A DNA stretch of 56,722 bases, taken from the NCBI GenBank assembly GCA_012512505.1, contig JAAZEB010000153.1, positions 1 through 56,722 on the forward strand, given 5' to 3'. A model generated the notes under the pieces. The model saw only the letters and a program-made list of their open reading frames with translations. It did not search any database and had not been told where the DNA came from. Position numbers and translations under genes: made by a program. Positions within the stretch are counted from its first letter, which is position 1. The number at the start of each line of letters is the position of its first letter. Below, in pieces: positions 1 to 8,456 of the stretch. This DNA comes from Armatimonadota bacterium (GTDB taxonomy: Bacteria; Armatimonadota; JAAZEB01).

Positions 1-60
1 CGGAGCGCCGCAGCAATGCGGCTTCCTAACGGTGTGAAGCCCGATGGCTCGGGCACTCCG
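1..60 (+). repeat. BIME-like paired palindromic element, copy 1
   Basis: Two REP-like units face each other. The left unit has a CGGAG head and the hairpin GCCGCA-GCAA-TGCGGC (7-22). The right unit is the hairpin GCCCGA-TGGC-TCGGGC (39-54) followed by CACTCCG, the complement of the head. Heads can pair, giving a stem that encloses two hairpins. The same architecture recurs at 18353, 20882, 20964, 39515, 39593 and 39673. The element may extend left of the window. Confidence 0.8.
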
Positions 61-100
61 GCCATTTCCTGGGAGAGGTAACATCCCTTCGGCGTCGGAG

Positions 101-142
101 GCCCCTCCTACCTCGGGCCGAGCACCCCTCCGTGGGCCGTTC
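101..142 (+). repeat. 42-bp dispersed motif, copy 1
   Basis: This stretch is about 86% identical by eye to 18230-18271. Both copies contain the core CCTCGGGCCGAGC followed by a C-rich run and GGGCCGTTC. Both lie upstream of a gene and within about 100 bp of a BIME-like element. Function is unknown; it could be part of the same mobile or regulatory unit. Confidence 0.5.
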
Positions 143-185
143 GCGGGTCTCCGGGCGGTGGCGGGTGGTAGGGGCGGATAGGTTC

Positions 186-214
186 TTTGCGTACCCCCGC
201 GGGTGTGGTATAAT
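186..214 (+). promoter_or_regulatory. Probable sigma70 promoter for the URO-D family gene
   Basis: A perfect -10 TATAAT lies at 209-214. The -35 is weak (TTTGCG, 186-191, 17-bp spacer). The expected start near 221 leaves a leader of about 75 nt before the ATG at 297. Confidence 0.5.
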
Positions 215-296
215 GGGCCGAACGCAACCGCTGGCCGGCACCGGAGGCGCCTGCCCTGGTGGCCCAACGCGGCATCTCTTCCTGGAGGGACCCCTG

Positions 297-1307
297 ATGA
301 CTCCCAGAGAGCGGGGACTGGCTGCCCTCGAACACCGGCAGCCGGACCAGACGCCGTTCAGCCTCGGGTTCACGGTGCCCGCCTACCAGAAGCTCGTCAC
401 CTACTACGGCAGTGAAGAGCCGCTTCGCGCCCTCGACAACTGCCTGGCCGCCACCGAGGCGAAGGTCCCCGGGGAGGCCTGGGTAGAGGTGAAGCCGGAC
501 TTCTGGCGTGATGAGTTCGGCGTGGTCTGGAACCGCACGATCGACAAGGATATCGGGAACGTGGAGTTCTACCAACTCCCGGAGCGCTCGCTGGCCGGCT
601 ACACCTTCCCGGATCCGCACGACCCGCGCCGCTTCGCCCACTTCCCGCAGTTCCTCCAGGACCATGCCGACCGGGTGACGGTGTGCAACATCGGCTTCTC
701 CCTTTTCGAGCGCGCCTGGACGCTGCGCGGCATGGAGAACCTCCTGATCGACATGGTGGAGGCGCCCGCCTTCGTTGACGAACTGCTGGACGCGATCACC
801 GAGTACAACCTCGGCATCATCGAGGAGGCACTCCGCTTCCCGATTGACGTTGTCATGTTCGGCGACGACTGGGGCAGCCAGCGCGGCCTGATCATGGGGC
901 CAGAGAAGTGGCGCCGCTTCCTCAAGCCGCGGCTGGAGCGCATGTACGGGGCGGTGAAGCAGGCCGGCCGCTACGTCTTCATCCACTCCTGCGGCGCCGT
1001 CGCCGAGCTGTTCCCCGAACTGATCGCCATCGGGCTGGACTGCTTCAACCCGTTCCAGCCGGAGGTGATGGATGTCTACGCCCTGAAGCGCGAGTTCGGG
1101 CGCGACCTCACTTTCTACGGCGGCGTGAGCACTCAGCGCACCCTTCCCTACGGCACGCCGGCGGAGGTAAAGCGCGAGGTACACCGCCTTTGCCGCGAGG
1201 TGGGGCACAACGGCGGCTACATCTGCGCGCCCGCCCACGCGGTGCCGGGAGACGTGCCGGTGGAGAACCTGCTGGCGCTGATCGACGCGGTGCAAAGCGC
1301 TCCCTGA
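297..1307 (+). CDS. Uroporphyrinogen decarboxylase-family protein (probably not HemE)
   Basis: A 336-residue cytoplasmic TIM-barrel protein of the URO-D superfamily. The start is set by GGAGGGA at 284-290, six bases before ATG 297; the frame is open further upstream to 132 but has no ribosome site there. The N-terminus TPRERGLAALEH is typical of the large, poorly characterised URO-D paralogue group and lacks the RQAGR-type motif of HemE. His230-x-Cys232 (HSCG) and Cys310 (ICAPAH) reproduce the His-x-Cys...Cys zinc site of MtaA/CmuA-type methyltransferases, so a corrinoid- or thiol-linked methyl transfer role is possible. The hemL gene lies 1.1 kb downstream, but this protein should not be annotated as HemE from that alone. 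Substrate is unknown. Confidence 0.85.
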   Translation: MTPRERGLAALEHRQPDQTPFSLGFTVPAYQKLVTYYGSEEPLRALDNCLAATEAKVPGEAWVEVKPDFWRDEFGVVWNRTIDKDIGNVEFYQLPERSLAGYTFPDPHDPRRFAHFPQFLQDHADRVTVCNIGFSLFERAWTLRGMENLLIDMVEAPAFVDELLDAITEYNLGIIEEALRFPIDVVMFGDDWGSQRGLIMGPEKWRRFLKPRLERMYGAVKQAGRYVFIHSCGAVAELFPELIAIGLDCFNPFQPEVMDVYALKREFGRDLTFYGGVSTQRTLPYGTPAEVKREVHRLCREVGHNGGYICAPAHAVPGDVPVENLLALIDAVQSAP

Positions 1308-1361
1308 TCGGCTCCGCGGGCAGCCGGGGCCGCCGGCCGGCAGACGCCGGGGGTGAAAGCC

Positions 1362-1838
1362 ATGACGCCAACCACGCGAGCAGTCGTTATCGGCGCGGCC
1401 TTGCTGCTGGGGCTCGCCACCCTGCCAGCGTTCGCGTCGCCGGGCACGCCAGACGCCCCCGCGCGGGCCACCGACCCGTGTGCACGGAACCTGCGCGACT
1501 GGAACGACCGCTTCCCCCCGGCAGCGCAGTGGCAGACGGCCCTGCAGCCCTACGTGAAGGGAGCGGACGCCTGGCACTGCCCGCGGCACCGCGCGCAGCA
1601 GGGCAGCACCTACGCCATGAACCGGCTCCTGGGCGGCCGGTCGATTCAGGATGAGACGCTGTGGGGGTGCGTTCTCCTCTTCGAGAGCCAGCGCGTGGGC
1701 AAGAACATTACCGACACGGGCGAGAGCCTCTGCACGCCGGGCCGCCACCAGGGGGGCCACTATTACCTCCTCGGCAACGGCCGCGTGGTCTGGAGCAAGA
1801 GGCGATTGCCCTTCCGGCCAACCCTACGGGCGGAGTGA
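1362..1838 (+). CDS. Secreted protein with H-x9-NG (DUF1559-like) C-terminus
   Basis: A 158-residue exported protein with a signal peptide (hydrophobic residues about 8-25, ending AFAS). The ending RHQGGHYYLLGNGRVVW matches the H-x9-DG motif at the end of DUF1559 prepilin-like proteins, with Asn replacing Asp. The preceding CPRHR and YAMNRLLGG segments also fit that fold. It lacks the N-terminal GFTLIE-type prepilin helix, so it is probably a free secreted relative rather than a pilin. A GTG at 1353 is an alternative start; ATG 1362 is placed better behind the G-rich ribosome site. Function unknown. Confidence 0.65.
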   Translation: MTPTTRAVVIGAALLLGLATLPAFASPGTPDAPARATDPCARNLRDWNDRFPPAAQWQTALQPYVKGADAWHCPRHRAQQGSTYAMNRLLGGRSIQDETLWGCVLLFESQRVGKNITDTGESLCTPGRHQGGHYYLLGNGRVVWSKRRLPFRPTLRAE

Positions 1839-1898
1839 GCGCGGCGGCCGACCGCGCGTTCAGTGAGCAGGCAACCCCGCGGTGACGGAGGTGCCGTG

Positions 1899-2381
1899 AT
1901 GGCAGGCGAGCTGTTCAAGGAAGAACAGTGGTTCCCTAACGCGGTGGGGGCGGTGATCGGGGCGATGCTGGCGGGCGCGGCACTGACGCTGGCGCTTGGT
2001 GGCCGGCGGGGCAGAGCCTGGGCCGGCACGCTGCTCAGCAGCTCCGGCGGCCTGCTGGCCGTTACCGCCGCCTTCGCGCCGATGCGCACCACGGTGACGC
2101 CCGAGGGGGTGCAGGTGAGCTTTGGGCTGCCGGGGTGGATCCGGTTCCGCGTCGACGCGGCTGGAATCCGTGGCGTGGAGGCGGTTACCTACCGGCCGCT
2201 GGCGGAGTTCGGCGGCTGGGGCATCCGGCTCTCGCTGGGTGGCACCCGGGCCTACACCGCGCGCGGCAATCAGGGGGTGCGCGTGCGGACTACTCGCGGA
2301 GAGTATTTGATCGGCAGCCAGCGGCCGGAGGAGCTGGCGGCGGCGCTGCGGCAAATCGCGCCCAGCGCGCAGGAGGAGTGA
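1899..2381 (+). CDS. Membrane protein with PH-like domain
   Basis: A 160-residue protein. ATG 1899 follows GGAGG at 1887-1891; a GTG at 1863 is open in frame but lacks a site. Two hydrophobic segments (about residues 10-32 and 42-62) form a hairpin anchor. The rest is a beta-rich domain with WGIR, an aromatic-Thr-Ala turn and [13 protein letters not shown], resembling bacterial PH-like domains (DUF6141-type). It ends 4 bp before hemL, so the two are likely co-transcribed. No catalytic motif is visible. Confidence 0.6.
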   Translation: MAGELFKEEQWFPNAVGAVIGAMLAGAALTLALGGRRGRAWAGTLLSSSGGLLAVTAAFAPMRTTVTPEGVQVSFGLPGWIRFRVDAAGIRGVEAVTYRPLAEFGGWGIRLSLGGTRAYTARGNQGVRVRTTRGEYLIGSQRPEELAAALRQIAPSAQEE

Positions 2382-2385
2382 TAGC

Positions 2386-3675
2386 ATGGCCAGGCCGACG
2401 CAGCAGTCGCGGGAGTGGTTTGCCCGGGCACAGGCGGTGATCCCGGGCGGGGTGAACAGCCCGGTGCGCGCCTTCCGGTCAGTGGGAGGCGAGCCACGGT
2501 TCATCGAGCGGGGCGAAGGCGCCTACCTGGTGGACGTGGACGGCAACCGCTATCTCGACTACGTCTGCTCGTGGGGGCCGCTTCTTTTTGGGCACGCGCA
2601 CCCGGAGATCGTGGCGGCGGCGCGGGACGCGGTGACGCGCGGCACCAGCTACGGCGCGCCGACACCGCTGGAGGTGGAGTTCGCCGAGGCGGTGTGCGCC
2701 GCGATGCCGTCGGTAGAAATGATCCGCTTGGTGAACAGCGGCACCGAGGCGGTGATGTCGGCGATCCGGTTGGCGCGCGCCTTCACCGGGCGCGAGCGGA
2801 TCGTGAAGTTCGCCGGCGGCTACCATGGCCACTTCGATGCCCTGCTGGCCAAGGGCGGCTCCGGGATCGCTACCCTGGGGCTGCCGGACACGCCGGGCGT
2901 GCCAGCGGGCTTCGCGGCCCTGACGCACACCCTCCCCTATAACGATGCCGACGCGGTGGCGGCGCTGTTTGCCGAGCGCGGCGCCGAGATCGCCGCCGTG
3001 ATCGTCGAGCCGGTGGCCGGCAACATGGGGGTGGTCCCGCCGCAGCCCGGCTTCCTGGAGCGCCTGCGGGAGATCACCCGGCAACACGGGGCACTGCTGC
3101 TCTTCGACGAGGTAATCACCGGCTTCCGTGTGGCCCGTGGCGGCGCGCAGGAACGCTACGGAGTGCAGGCCGACTTGACCACGCTCGGCAAGATCATCGG
3201 CGGCGGCTTCCCGCTGGCGGCCTACGGCGGCCGGCGCGAGGTAATGGAGCAGATGGCCCCCAGCGGGCCGGTCTACCAGGCAGGCACCCTCTCGGGCAAC
3301 CCGGTGGCCGTGGCCGCCGGTCTGGCGATGCTGCGCCTCCTCTCCCGACCCGGGCTGTACGAGGAACTGGAGGAGAAAGCGGCCGCCCTTCAGGCCGGCC
3401 TGGAAGAGGCCGTCGCCCGCGCCGGAGTACCGGCCACCGTGAACCGCGTCGGGTCGATGCTGACGACTTTCTTCACCGCGGGTCCGGTGACCGACTACGA
3501 GAGCGCCCGGCAGTCAGACACGGCGCGCTATGCCGCCTACTTCCAGGAGATGCTGGCGCGCGGGTTCTACCTGGCCCCGTCGCAGTTTGAGGCGGCGTTT
3601 GTGTCTGATGTCCACACGCGCGAGCAGATCGACGCCACCGTTGCCGCCGCCCGCGAAGCGCTCGCCACCCTCTAA
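2386..3675 (+). CDS. hemL: Glutamate-1-semialdehyde 2,1-aminomutase
   Basis: A 429-residue, full-length, PLP-dependent class III aminotransferase-fold enzyme. It converts glutamate-1-semialdehyde to 5-aminolevulinate in the C5 tetrapyrrole pathway. Visible family features are the N-terminal [47 protein letters not shown], and the PLP lysine Lys269 in [12 protein letters not shown], followed by GTLSGNP. ATG 2386 follows an AGGAGG site within the end of the previous gene. The URO-D paralogue upstream is probably not a tetrapyrrole enzyme. Confidence 0.96.
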   Translation: MARPTQQSREWFARAQAVIPGGVNSPVRAFRSVGGEPRFIERGEGAYLVDVDGNRYLDYVCSWGPLLFGHAHPEIVAAARDAVTRGTSYGAPTPLEVEFAEAVCAAMPSVEMIRLVNSGTEAVMSAIRLARAFTGRERIVKFAGGYHGHFDALLAKGGSGIATLGLPDTPGVPAGFAALTHTLPYNDADAVAALFAERGAEIAAVIVEPVAGNMGVVPPQPGFLERLREITRQHGALLLFDEVITGFRVARGGAQERYGVQADLTTLGKIIGGGFPLAAYGGRREVMEQMAPSGPVYQAGTLSGNPVAVAAGLAMLRLLSRPGLYEELEEKAAALQAGLEEAVARAGVPATVNRVGSMLTTFFTAGPVTDYESARQSDTARYAAYFQEMLARGFYLAPSQFEAAFVSDVHTREQIDATVAAAREALATL

Positions 3676-3739
3676 CCCCCGGACATCGCATCGCCGCGCC
3701 CGGGGGAAAGGGGCCGAAGGCTACAGCCGCGGCCGTGAT

Positions 3740-3760
3740 CACCCGATAGGGAATCGGGTG
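3740..3760. terminator. Hairpin downstream of hemL
   Basis: An 8-bp perfect stem, CACCCGAT / ATCGGGTG, with the loop AGGGA. There is no T-tract, so it may be a processing hairpin or a rho-assisted end. The rest of 3676-3920 is GC-rich with no further recognisable signal. Confidence 0.45.
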
Positions 3761-3920
3761 CCACGCCCCCGGTCCCACGGCCCATGGCTGAATGCCGGGC
3801 GCGCGAATCGCGCGGGGGGCGGTGCCGGCAGCAGCCACGGTCGCCAGCGATCACCACGCCCGAATCTGGGGGGAGCCGCAGGCCTGACCACCGATTCCTT
3901 AGATCTGGGAGGTGCCACTC

Positions 3921-4868
3921 GTGATTGTCCACAGCAAAGCGCCCGTACGCATCGACTTCGCCGGCGGCTGGACCGACGTCAGCATCTTCGCCTCCGGCGC
4001 CGGTGGCGCGGTTGTCAACGCCGCCATTGATAAGTACGTGCATGGCCGCATGCACGTCATCGACACCGAAGGACCGGTGAAGAAGCGCGTCAGCGGTCCC
4101 TCTGGCAAGTACACCGTCGAGGCGGCAGCCGACGAGGGGATCGAGGTAGCTTACCGCTCGGACCTGCCGGCCGGCTCCGGGCTGGGCACCTCGGCCACGC
4201 TGAACGTCGTCTGGCTCTCGCTGATCAAGTCGCGCGTCACCTCGGATGAGGACCGCAAGACGATTGCCGAGCTCTCCTACGACCTGGAGCGCATCCTTGG
4301 CATTCTGGGCGGCAAGCAGGACCAGTATGCCAGCGCCCTGGGCGGGATCAACTACTTCACCTTCAACGACCAGGTGACCGCCGAGCGCCTGGTGGTGCGG
4401 CCGGAGGTCGTCTCCGAGTTGGAGGAGCGGCTGGTGCTGTGCTACACTGGCAAGCCGCGCCTCTCCAGCAGCATCCACCACGACGTGTGGGGGAACTACC
4501 GCAGCGGCAACCCGGACACGGTGAACGCCCTCTACAACCTGCGCAACGTGGCGATCCGGATGCGCACGGTCCTGCTGGAGGGCGACCTGGCGGAGTTCGG
4601 TGACCTGCTGAACCAGAACTGGCGTCACCAGCGAGCGCTGCACCCCTCGATCACCAATGCCCAGATCGACTCGCTCTTCGAGTTTGCCCTGGCAAACGGG
4701 GCCGTGGCCGGCAAGGCGTGTGGCGCTGGCGGCGGCGGCTGCCTCCTCTTCCTCTCCCAGCCCGGGCGCAAGGCAGACCTGGAGATGGGCCTGCGCGACC
4801 AGGGCGTGCGCGTGATCCCGTTCAAGTTCGACTTCGGCGGCCTGCAAGTAACTATCGAGGAGGAGTAA
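3921..4868 (+). CDS. GHMP-family sugar kinase (HddA-like)
   Basis: A 315-residue kinase with all three GHMP motifs: KAPVRIDFAGGWTDV near the N-terminus, the ATP-binding LPAGSGLGTSATLNV near residue 90, and ACGAGGGGCLLF near residue 270. GKQDQYASALGGIN matches the heptose-7-phosphate kinase (HddA) and fucokinase branch, so the substrate is probably a heptose phosphate or deoxyhexose. GTG 3921 is preferred because GGGAGG at 3907-3912 lies 8 bases before it; the same site overlaps the alternative GTG at 3912. No partner heptose genes are in the window, so the substrate is unresolved. Fucokinase would be of interest given the deoxysugar-type BMC at 38-43 kb. Confidence 0.8.
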   Translation: MIVHSKAPVRIDFAGGWTDVSIFASGAGGAVVNAAIDKYVHGRMHVIDTEGPVKKRVSGPSGKYTVEAAADEGIEVAYRSDLPAGSGLGTSATLNVVWLSLIKSRVTSDEDRKTIAELSYDLERILGILGGKQDQYASALGGINYFTFNDQVTAERLVVRPEVVSELEERLVLCYTGKPRLSSSIHHDVWGNYRSGNPDTVNALYNLRNVAIRMRTVLLEGDLAEFGDLLNQNWRHQRALHPSITNAQIDSLFEFALANGAVAGKACGAGGGGCLLFLSQPGRKADLEMGLRDQGVRVIPFKFDFGGLQVTIEEE

Positions 4869-4909
4869 CTCCGCTCCCCCATTCGGCCGCGCGCGGCCCC
4901 CTCGCCAGG

Positions 4910-4964
4910 AAGGCACCGGGGGCGGCGGCACCCGCCCGGGAACCGCCGCTGCCCCCGGTGCCTT
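4910..4964. terminator. Strong hairpin after the GHMP kinase
   Basis: Fourteen paired bases, AAGGCACCGGGGGC against GCCCCCGGTGCCTT, with further pairing inside (GCGGC repeats). No downstream T-tract. It probably ends or stabilises the hemL-side transcript. Confidence 0.6.
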
Positions 4965-5234
4965 CGCCTCCGCCAGATCCATCCCCCACCCCCATCGCTC
5001 CTGCCGTCCGTTCGCCACCGTGCAGCTCGGGTAGCCTGGCCGCTGCCTGCGCCACCGCCGGGTTCCCTGTTTCCGACGCGCGGCAGGCGGGTACACTCCA
5101 AGGTGAGGAGTGGGGCGAGGACCACGACGATAGGGGTGGTCCAGACCTGGTTTGGCACCGTACCTGCAGGCGCGCTCGGCGCTGCCGCAGAAGGCGCCCG
5201 TGGCGCTGCCAACCGGGCACCAGGAGAACCGTGG
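4965..5234. other. Non-coding interval before the anti-sigma gene
   Basis: Together with the hairpin this is 366 bp without a convincing gene (4869-5234). An open frame from 5103 continues into the anti-sigma factor, but its first 44 codons look non-coding. A weak -10-like TACACT at 5092-5097 has no good -35. Confidence 0.4.
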
Positions 5235-5720
5235 ATGTTCACGCTCCATATGCGCCAAACGCCGTGGCGAACGCCGCGAATCCGCGTCCCTGAGTTCAAC
5301 CCGTACCGGCCGGTGCGGATTAGTATTCCCAGCCGCGAGCAGTACCTGGGCGAGGTGCGCGGGCTGATCGAGCGGATCAGCATCCCCACCTGCCTGACCG
5401 GCGAGGACGTGGCCGAGCTGAAGCTGGCCGCTACCGAGGCGTGCCTGAACGCCATCCGCCACGGCTCGCCCCAGGGGAACAGCAACCTGGTGGACGTGCA
5501 GGTGAAGCCGGAACTGGACCGCGTCGTGATCGAGGTGCGCGACGAGGGGCGCGGCTTTGACGTGCGCAAGGCCCGCCAAAGCCCGCTGCCGCTGGGCGAG
5601 AGCGGCCGGGGCCTGAAGCTGATCGAGAGCCTGGTCGACCGCGCGGAGTACTGCAACAGCCGCCGTGGACACCTGGTGCGGCTCACCAAGCGCTCGCGCC
5701 CTGCCACGAAAGTACACTGA
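5235..5720 (+). CDS. Anti-sigma regulatory factor / RsbW-like serine protein kinase
   Basis: A 161-residue HATPase_c protein of the GHKL family. The N-box is KLAATEACLNAIRHG (Glu and Asn for Mg-ATP), the G1 box is VRDEGRGFDV, and the G2 box is GESGRGLKLIESLVD. These are the hallmarks of RsbW/SpoIIAB-type kinases, which bind a sigma factor and phosphorylate an anti-anti-sigma protein. ATG 5235 follows AGGAG with 8-base spacing. The likely partner phosphatase class is present at 24331-25500, but no STAS-domain antagonist or sigma gene lies in the window. Confidence 0.85.
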   Translation: MFTLHMRQTPWRTPRIRVPEFNPYRPVRISIPSREQYLGEVRGLIERISIPTCLTGEDVAELKLAATEACLNAIRHGSPQGNSNLVDVQVKPELDRVVIEVRDEGRGFDVRKARQSPLPLGESGRGLKLIESLVDRAEYCNSRRGHLVRLTKRSRPATKVH

Positions 5721-5979
5721 GCCACCCGCTCACCCCAAGCCCGCCAAGGATCAAGGGCATGAAAAAGAAGCAGAGAAAGACGCGCGCGTGAGGTTTAGCC
5801 CCGGCATGCGCCGGGTATACTCCAGTAGACGCCTTCCAGTAGTCGCCTGAGCGGGCTCTCAAAGCAGGGATGGTCCAAGCCTTTTGCCAGGGTCCTCCCC
5901 TTCGGTCCGCCATTCCAGGGCGAAGCTATCGCGGAGGCTGCGCCAGACCACATCGGATCGATACCACTAGGAGGAGACG

Positions 5980-6192
5980 ATGGCAGAGGACAGGACCCTC
6001 ACCTGCAAGGAGTGCGGACGCGACTTTACGTTTACTGCCGGGGAGCAGGAGTTCTACGCCGAGAAGGGCTTCCAGAACGACCCGGCGCGGTGTCCGGCCT
6101 GCCGGCGCGCCCGCAAGGCGGCCCGCTATCAGATGTACAGCATGTCCGGTGCCCGCGGCGGCTTCACCATGTATCGCAGCCGCCGCGTGTAA
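5980..6192 (+). CDS. Small zinc-ribbon protein (zf-trcl type)
   Basis: A 70-residue protein built on a CxxC...CxxC zinc ribbon: CKECGRDFTFTAGEQEFYAEKG followed by RCPACRRARK is interrupted only by a short FQNDPA turn. This is the signature of the probable zinc-ribbon family PF13451. The tail is basic, ending YRSRRV, which suggests nucleic-acid or ribosome contact. The start is unambiguous, behind AGGAGGAG at 5969-5976. It is monocistronic, with a strong hairpin 55 bp downstream. Confidence 0.85.
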   Translation: MAEDRTLTCKECGRDFTFTAGEQEFYAEKGFQNDPARCPACRRARKAARYQMYSMSGARGGFTMYRSRRV

Positions 6193-6247
6193 CGCCCGCG
6201 GATCCAAGCTTGCCCGCCACCGCCACGGCGGAACGGGCAAGAGAACG

Positions 6248-6286
6248 CTCACCCCCCCGCCTGTGCGGGGCAGGTGGGGGGGTGAG
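6248..6286. terminator. Hairpin after the zinc-ribbon gene
   Basis: Sixteen-base arms, CTCACCCCCCCGCCTG against CAGGTGGGGGGGTGAG, with one G-T wobble and a 7-nt loop. No T-run follows. It separates the zinc-ribbon gene from the 74-residue gene at 6363. Confidence 0.65.
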
Positions 6287-6362
6287 TCGATTGCCGGAAA
6301 TCAGCCCGCCCTCCGCTGCCGCCATTACCTTCTACTCAGACTGGCAAGGGGAGGTCATACCA

Positions 6363-6587
6363 ATGTCTAGAAGACCCGCCGCGATTGGTCGGTTCGTCAT
6401 CGAGATTCTAGTGCCGGAAGAAGAAGTGCGCCCCACCTCGGGGGGAATGCTGGTTGCCCTGGAAGAGGGGCTGCGCCAGCGCGGCTACGAGGTGCGGGTG
6501 CGGTCCGTGACCCCGGTGCCGGGAGTGCAGGGCTGGCGGCCCACTCCTGAGGAACCGCCCAAGCTGGCCATTCGCGCCGCGGTGTAA
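6363..6587 (+). CDS. Small hypothetical protein (74 aa)
   Basis: ATG 6363 follows a strong ribosome site, AAGGGGAGGT (6346-6355). The protein has one predicted alpha/beta unit: a strand (GRFVIEILVPEEEV), a helix (GGMLVALEEGLRQRG), a strand (YEVRVRSVTPVPG) and a proline-rich end. There is no signal peptide, membrane segment or family I recognise. Codon use resembles its neighbours. The strong ribosome site and its position after a terminator-like hairpin support it being real. Confidence 0.6.
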   Translation: MSRRPAAIGRFVIEILVPEEEVRPTSGGMLVALEEGLRQRGYEVRVRSVTPVPGVQGWRPTPEEPPKLAIRAAV

Positions 6588-6860
6588 GGCCACCCACACC
6601 GCTTTCCACCCCCCTCCCACCCGGAGCGGCCCGCGCCGGCGTCTGGCCGGCATCGGATCGTGCTCCGTGCCCTCGTTCGTGCCTCCTTGCCCCGTTGCCT
6701 TCCTGACCGCCACGGCCCGTGTCTAGGATGCGGCATGCTTCTTGCCGCCCGATCACGCAACCATGCTTCGCTGCCGGCGCTGCCCCGCCCCGCGGTGGGG
6801 AAGCGCTAGTGCGGGATCAGGCAGGACGAACGCGCCGCCCTGCCGGCGCGCGGAGGCGGG

Positions 6861-8447
6861 ATGCTGCGAAACCGGCTGCGATCGCTGTATCAACGGCTGC
6901 CGCTTGGCCGGGCGGTGCCCCGGAACACCTCCGGGCACCACCCGACCGGCACCCCTACCCCCCCGGCGGGGGCGCCACCCAACGTCACCGTGGCCCACGG
7001 CGGCGGCTCCATCGCCCGGAACGCCGCCGCGATGATGGTGGCCCAGGTGATGACCTGGACGGCGACCTTCCTGCTCATCCTGCACCTGCCGCGCGCCCTC
7101 GGCGCCGAGACCTACGGGAAGCTGAACTTCTCCCTGGCCCTGATGGGCCTCTTTGCCAGCTTCGTCGACTTCGGCACCACCACCCTGGTAACCCGGGAAG
7201 TGGCCCGCGACCGCTCGCGCGCGGAAGCCTACCTGACCAACGTGCTGGTGTTGAAGTCGGTCACGGCAGTCCTTGCCTACCTGGGGCTGTTGGGCAGCAC
7301 GGTGCTGATCGGCCGCTCACCGGACATTGTCCACCTGGTGTTCATCTTCGGCATCGGGATGATGATCGACGCCATCGCCCGCCTGGCCGATAGCCTGCTG
7401 CAGGCCTACGAGTACGTTCACTACCAGGCCTGGGGTGAGGTGATGGACAAGGTGCTCCACACGGCGCTGGTCTTGTTCCTGCTGGCCCAGGGCTACGGCA
7501 TCGTGCCGATCGCCTGGGCGATGACGGCGATGAACGCGGTGCGCCTGCTGCGGAACGGCTACTGGGTGCTGCGCCTGGTGCGCCCGCGCCTTCACCTGCT
7601 GAACCTGGGCTTCATGCGGCAGGCGATGCTCGCGTCACTCCCGTTCTTCCTGTTCGCCGTGTTCGCCAAGGTGTACGACAAGGTCGATATCACCATGTTG
7701 GGGATGATGGCCAGCGACACCGTGGTCGGCTACTACGGCGCCGCCTACCGGCTCTTCACCTCGCTGTTCTTCGTGCCGCACATCCTCTACACGATCACCT
7801 TCCCGGTGCTCTCGCGTCTCTGGGCGGCCGACCAAGCCGCCTATCGCCAGGCGGTGCGGCGCAGCTTTGCCGCGCTGTCGGTGGCGGCGGTGGGGGTGTT
7901 GGTCTGCACCGTGGTCCTGGCAGAGCCGGTGGTGGATCTGCTCTACACGCGGGCGGAGTTCCCCGGCACGGCGCCGGCACTGCGCATCCTGGCGCTGGCG
8001 CTCGCCTGTCAGTACGTGAATACGGCGGCGGTGATGGTGCTGCAGACGACGGACCGCCAGACCCAGTGGGCCCGCGCCGGAGCGCTGGCGGCGCTGGTGA
8101 ACCCGGCGATCAACTACCTGCTCATTCCGCCGCTGGGCCATCTCGGCGCCGCTGCCACCACCGTGATCACCGAGGCGATGCTGCTGGTCCTGGCCGTGCG
8201 GGCCTGCCCGCCCGGATCCCTGCGGCTGGAGGACGCGCGCGCGCTGGTCCGCTCGCTGCTGGCAGGGGGTTTCCTGGCCGGCGCGCTGCTGCTGGGCCTG
8301 CGCTGGGGGCTGGCCGGCGCGCTGCTGCTGGGGCTGCCGGTCTATACCGCCGCCGTGATTCGTCTGGGCGCCGTCTCCAGGGAGGACCTGGCCCTGGCGA
8401 AGCTCACCGTGCGCTCGCACCTGCGCGCGGTGCGGAAGGCGGCATAA
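6861..8447 (+). CDS. Oligosaccharide flippase family protein (Wzx/MATE-like)
   Basis: A 528-residue polytopic membrane protein of the polysaccharide-biosynthesis (MOP) superfamily, with about 12-14 hydrophobic segments. The core begins near residue 50 (IARNAAAMMVAQVMTWTA) and includes YGKLNFSLALMGLFA and DFGTTTLVTREVARD, which are typical of Wzx flippases for undecaprenyl-linked glycans. The first 45 residues are proline-rich and polar. GGAGG lies 4 bases before ATG 6861; a later in-frame Met near residue 57 is possible but would cut the first helix. No glycosyltransferases are adjacent, so the exported glycan is unknown. Confidence 0.85.
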   Translation: MLRNRLRSLYQRLPLGRAVPRNTSGHHPTGTPTPPAGAPPNVTVAHGGGSIARNAAAMMVAQVMTWTATFLLILHLPRALGAETYGKLNFSLALMGLFASFVDFGTTTLVTREVARDRSRAEAYLTNVLVLKSVTAVLAYLGLLGSTVLIGRSPDIVHLVFIFGIGMMIDAIARLADSLLQAYEYVHYQAWGEVMDKVLHTALVLFLLAQGYGIVPIAWAMTAMNAVRLLRNGYWVLRLVRPRLHLLNLGFMRQAMLASLPFFLFAVFAKVYDKVDITMLGMMASDTVVGYYGAAYRLFTSLFFVPHILYTITFPVLSRLWAADQAAYRQAVRRSFAALSVAAVGVLVCTVVLAEPVVDLLYTRAEFPGTAPALRILALALACQYVNTAAVMVLQTTDRQTQWARAGALAALVNPAINYLLIPPLGHLGAAATTVITEAMLLVLAVRACPPGSLRLEDARALVRSLLAGGFLAGALLLGLRWGLAGALLLGLPVYTAAVIRLGAVSREDLALAKLTVRSHLRAVRKAA

Positions 8448-8456
8448 CCCGGCGCG

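Noticed and set aside
297-1307. Annotation as HemE uroporphyrinogen decarboxylase
   Set aside because: The N-terminal HemE motif is absent and a zinc-methyltransferase-type His-x-Cys...Cys site is present.
3672-5717. 681-codon minus-strand open frame across the GHMP kinase and anti-sigma genes
   Set aside because: Both plus-strand genes have complete conserved motifs and ribosome sites; the minus-strand product has none.
5759-5791. Ten-codon basic micro-ORF (MKKKQRKTRA)
   Set aside because: It has only a weak AAGG-type site and could arise by chance in an A-rich patch; no comparative evidence is available.
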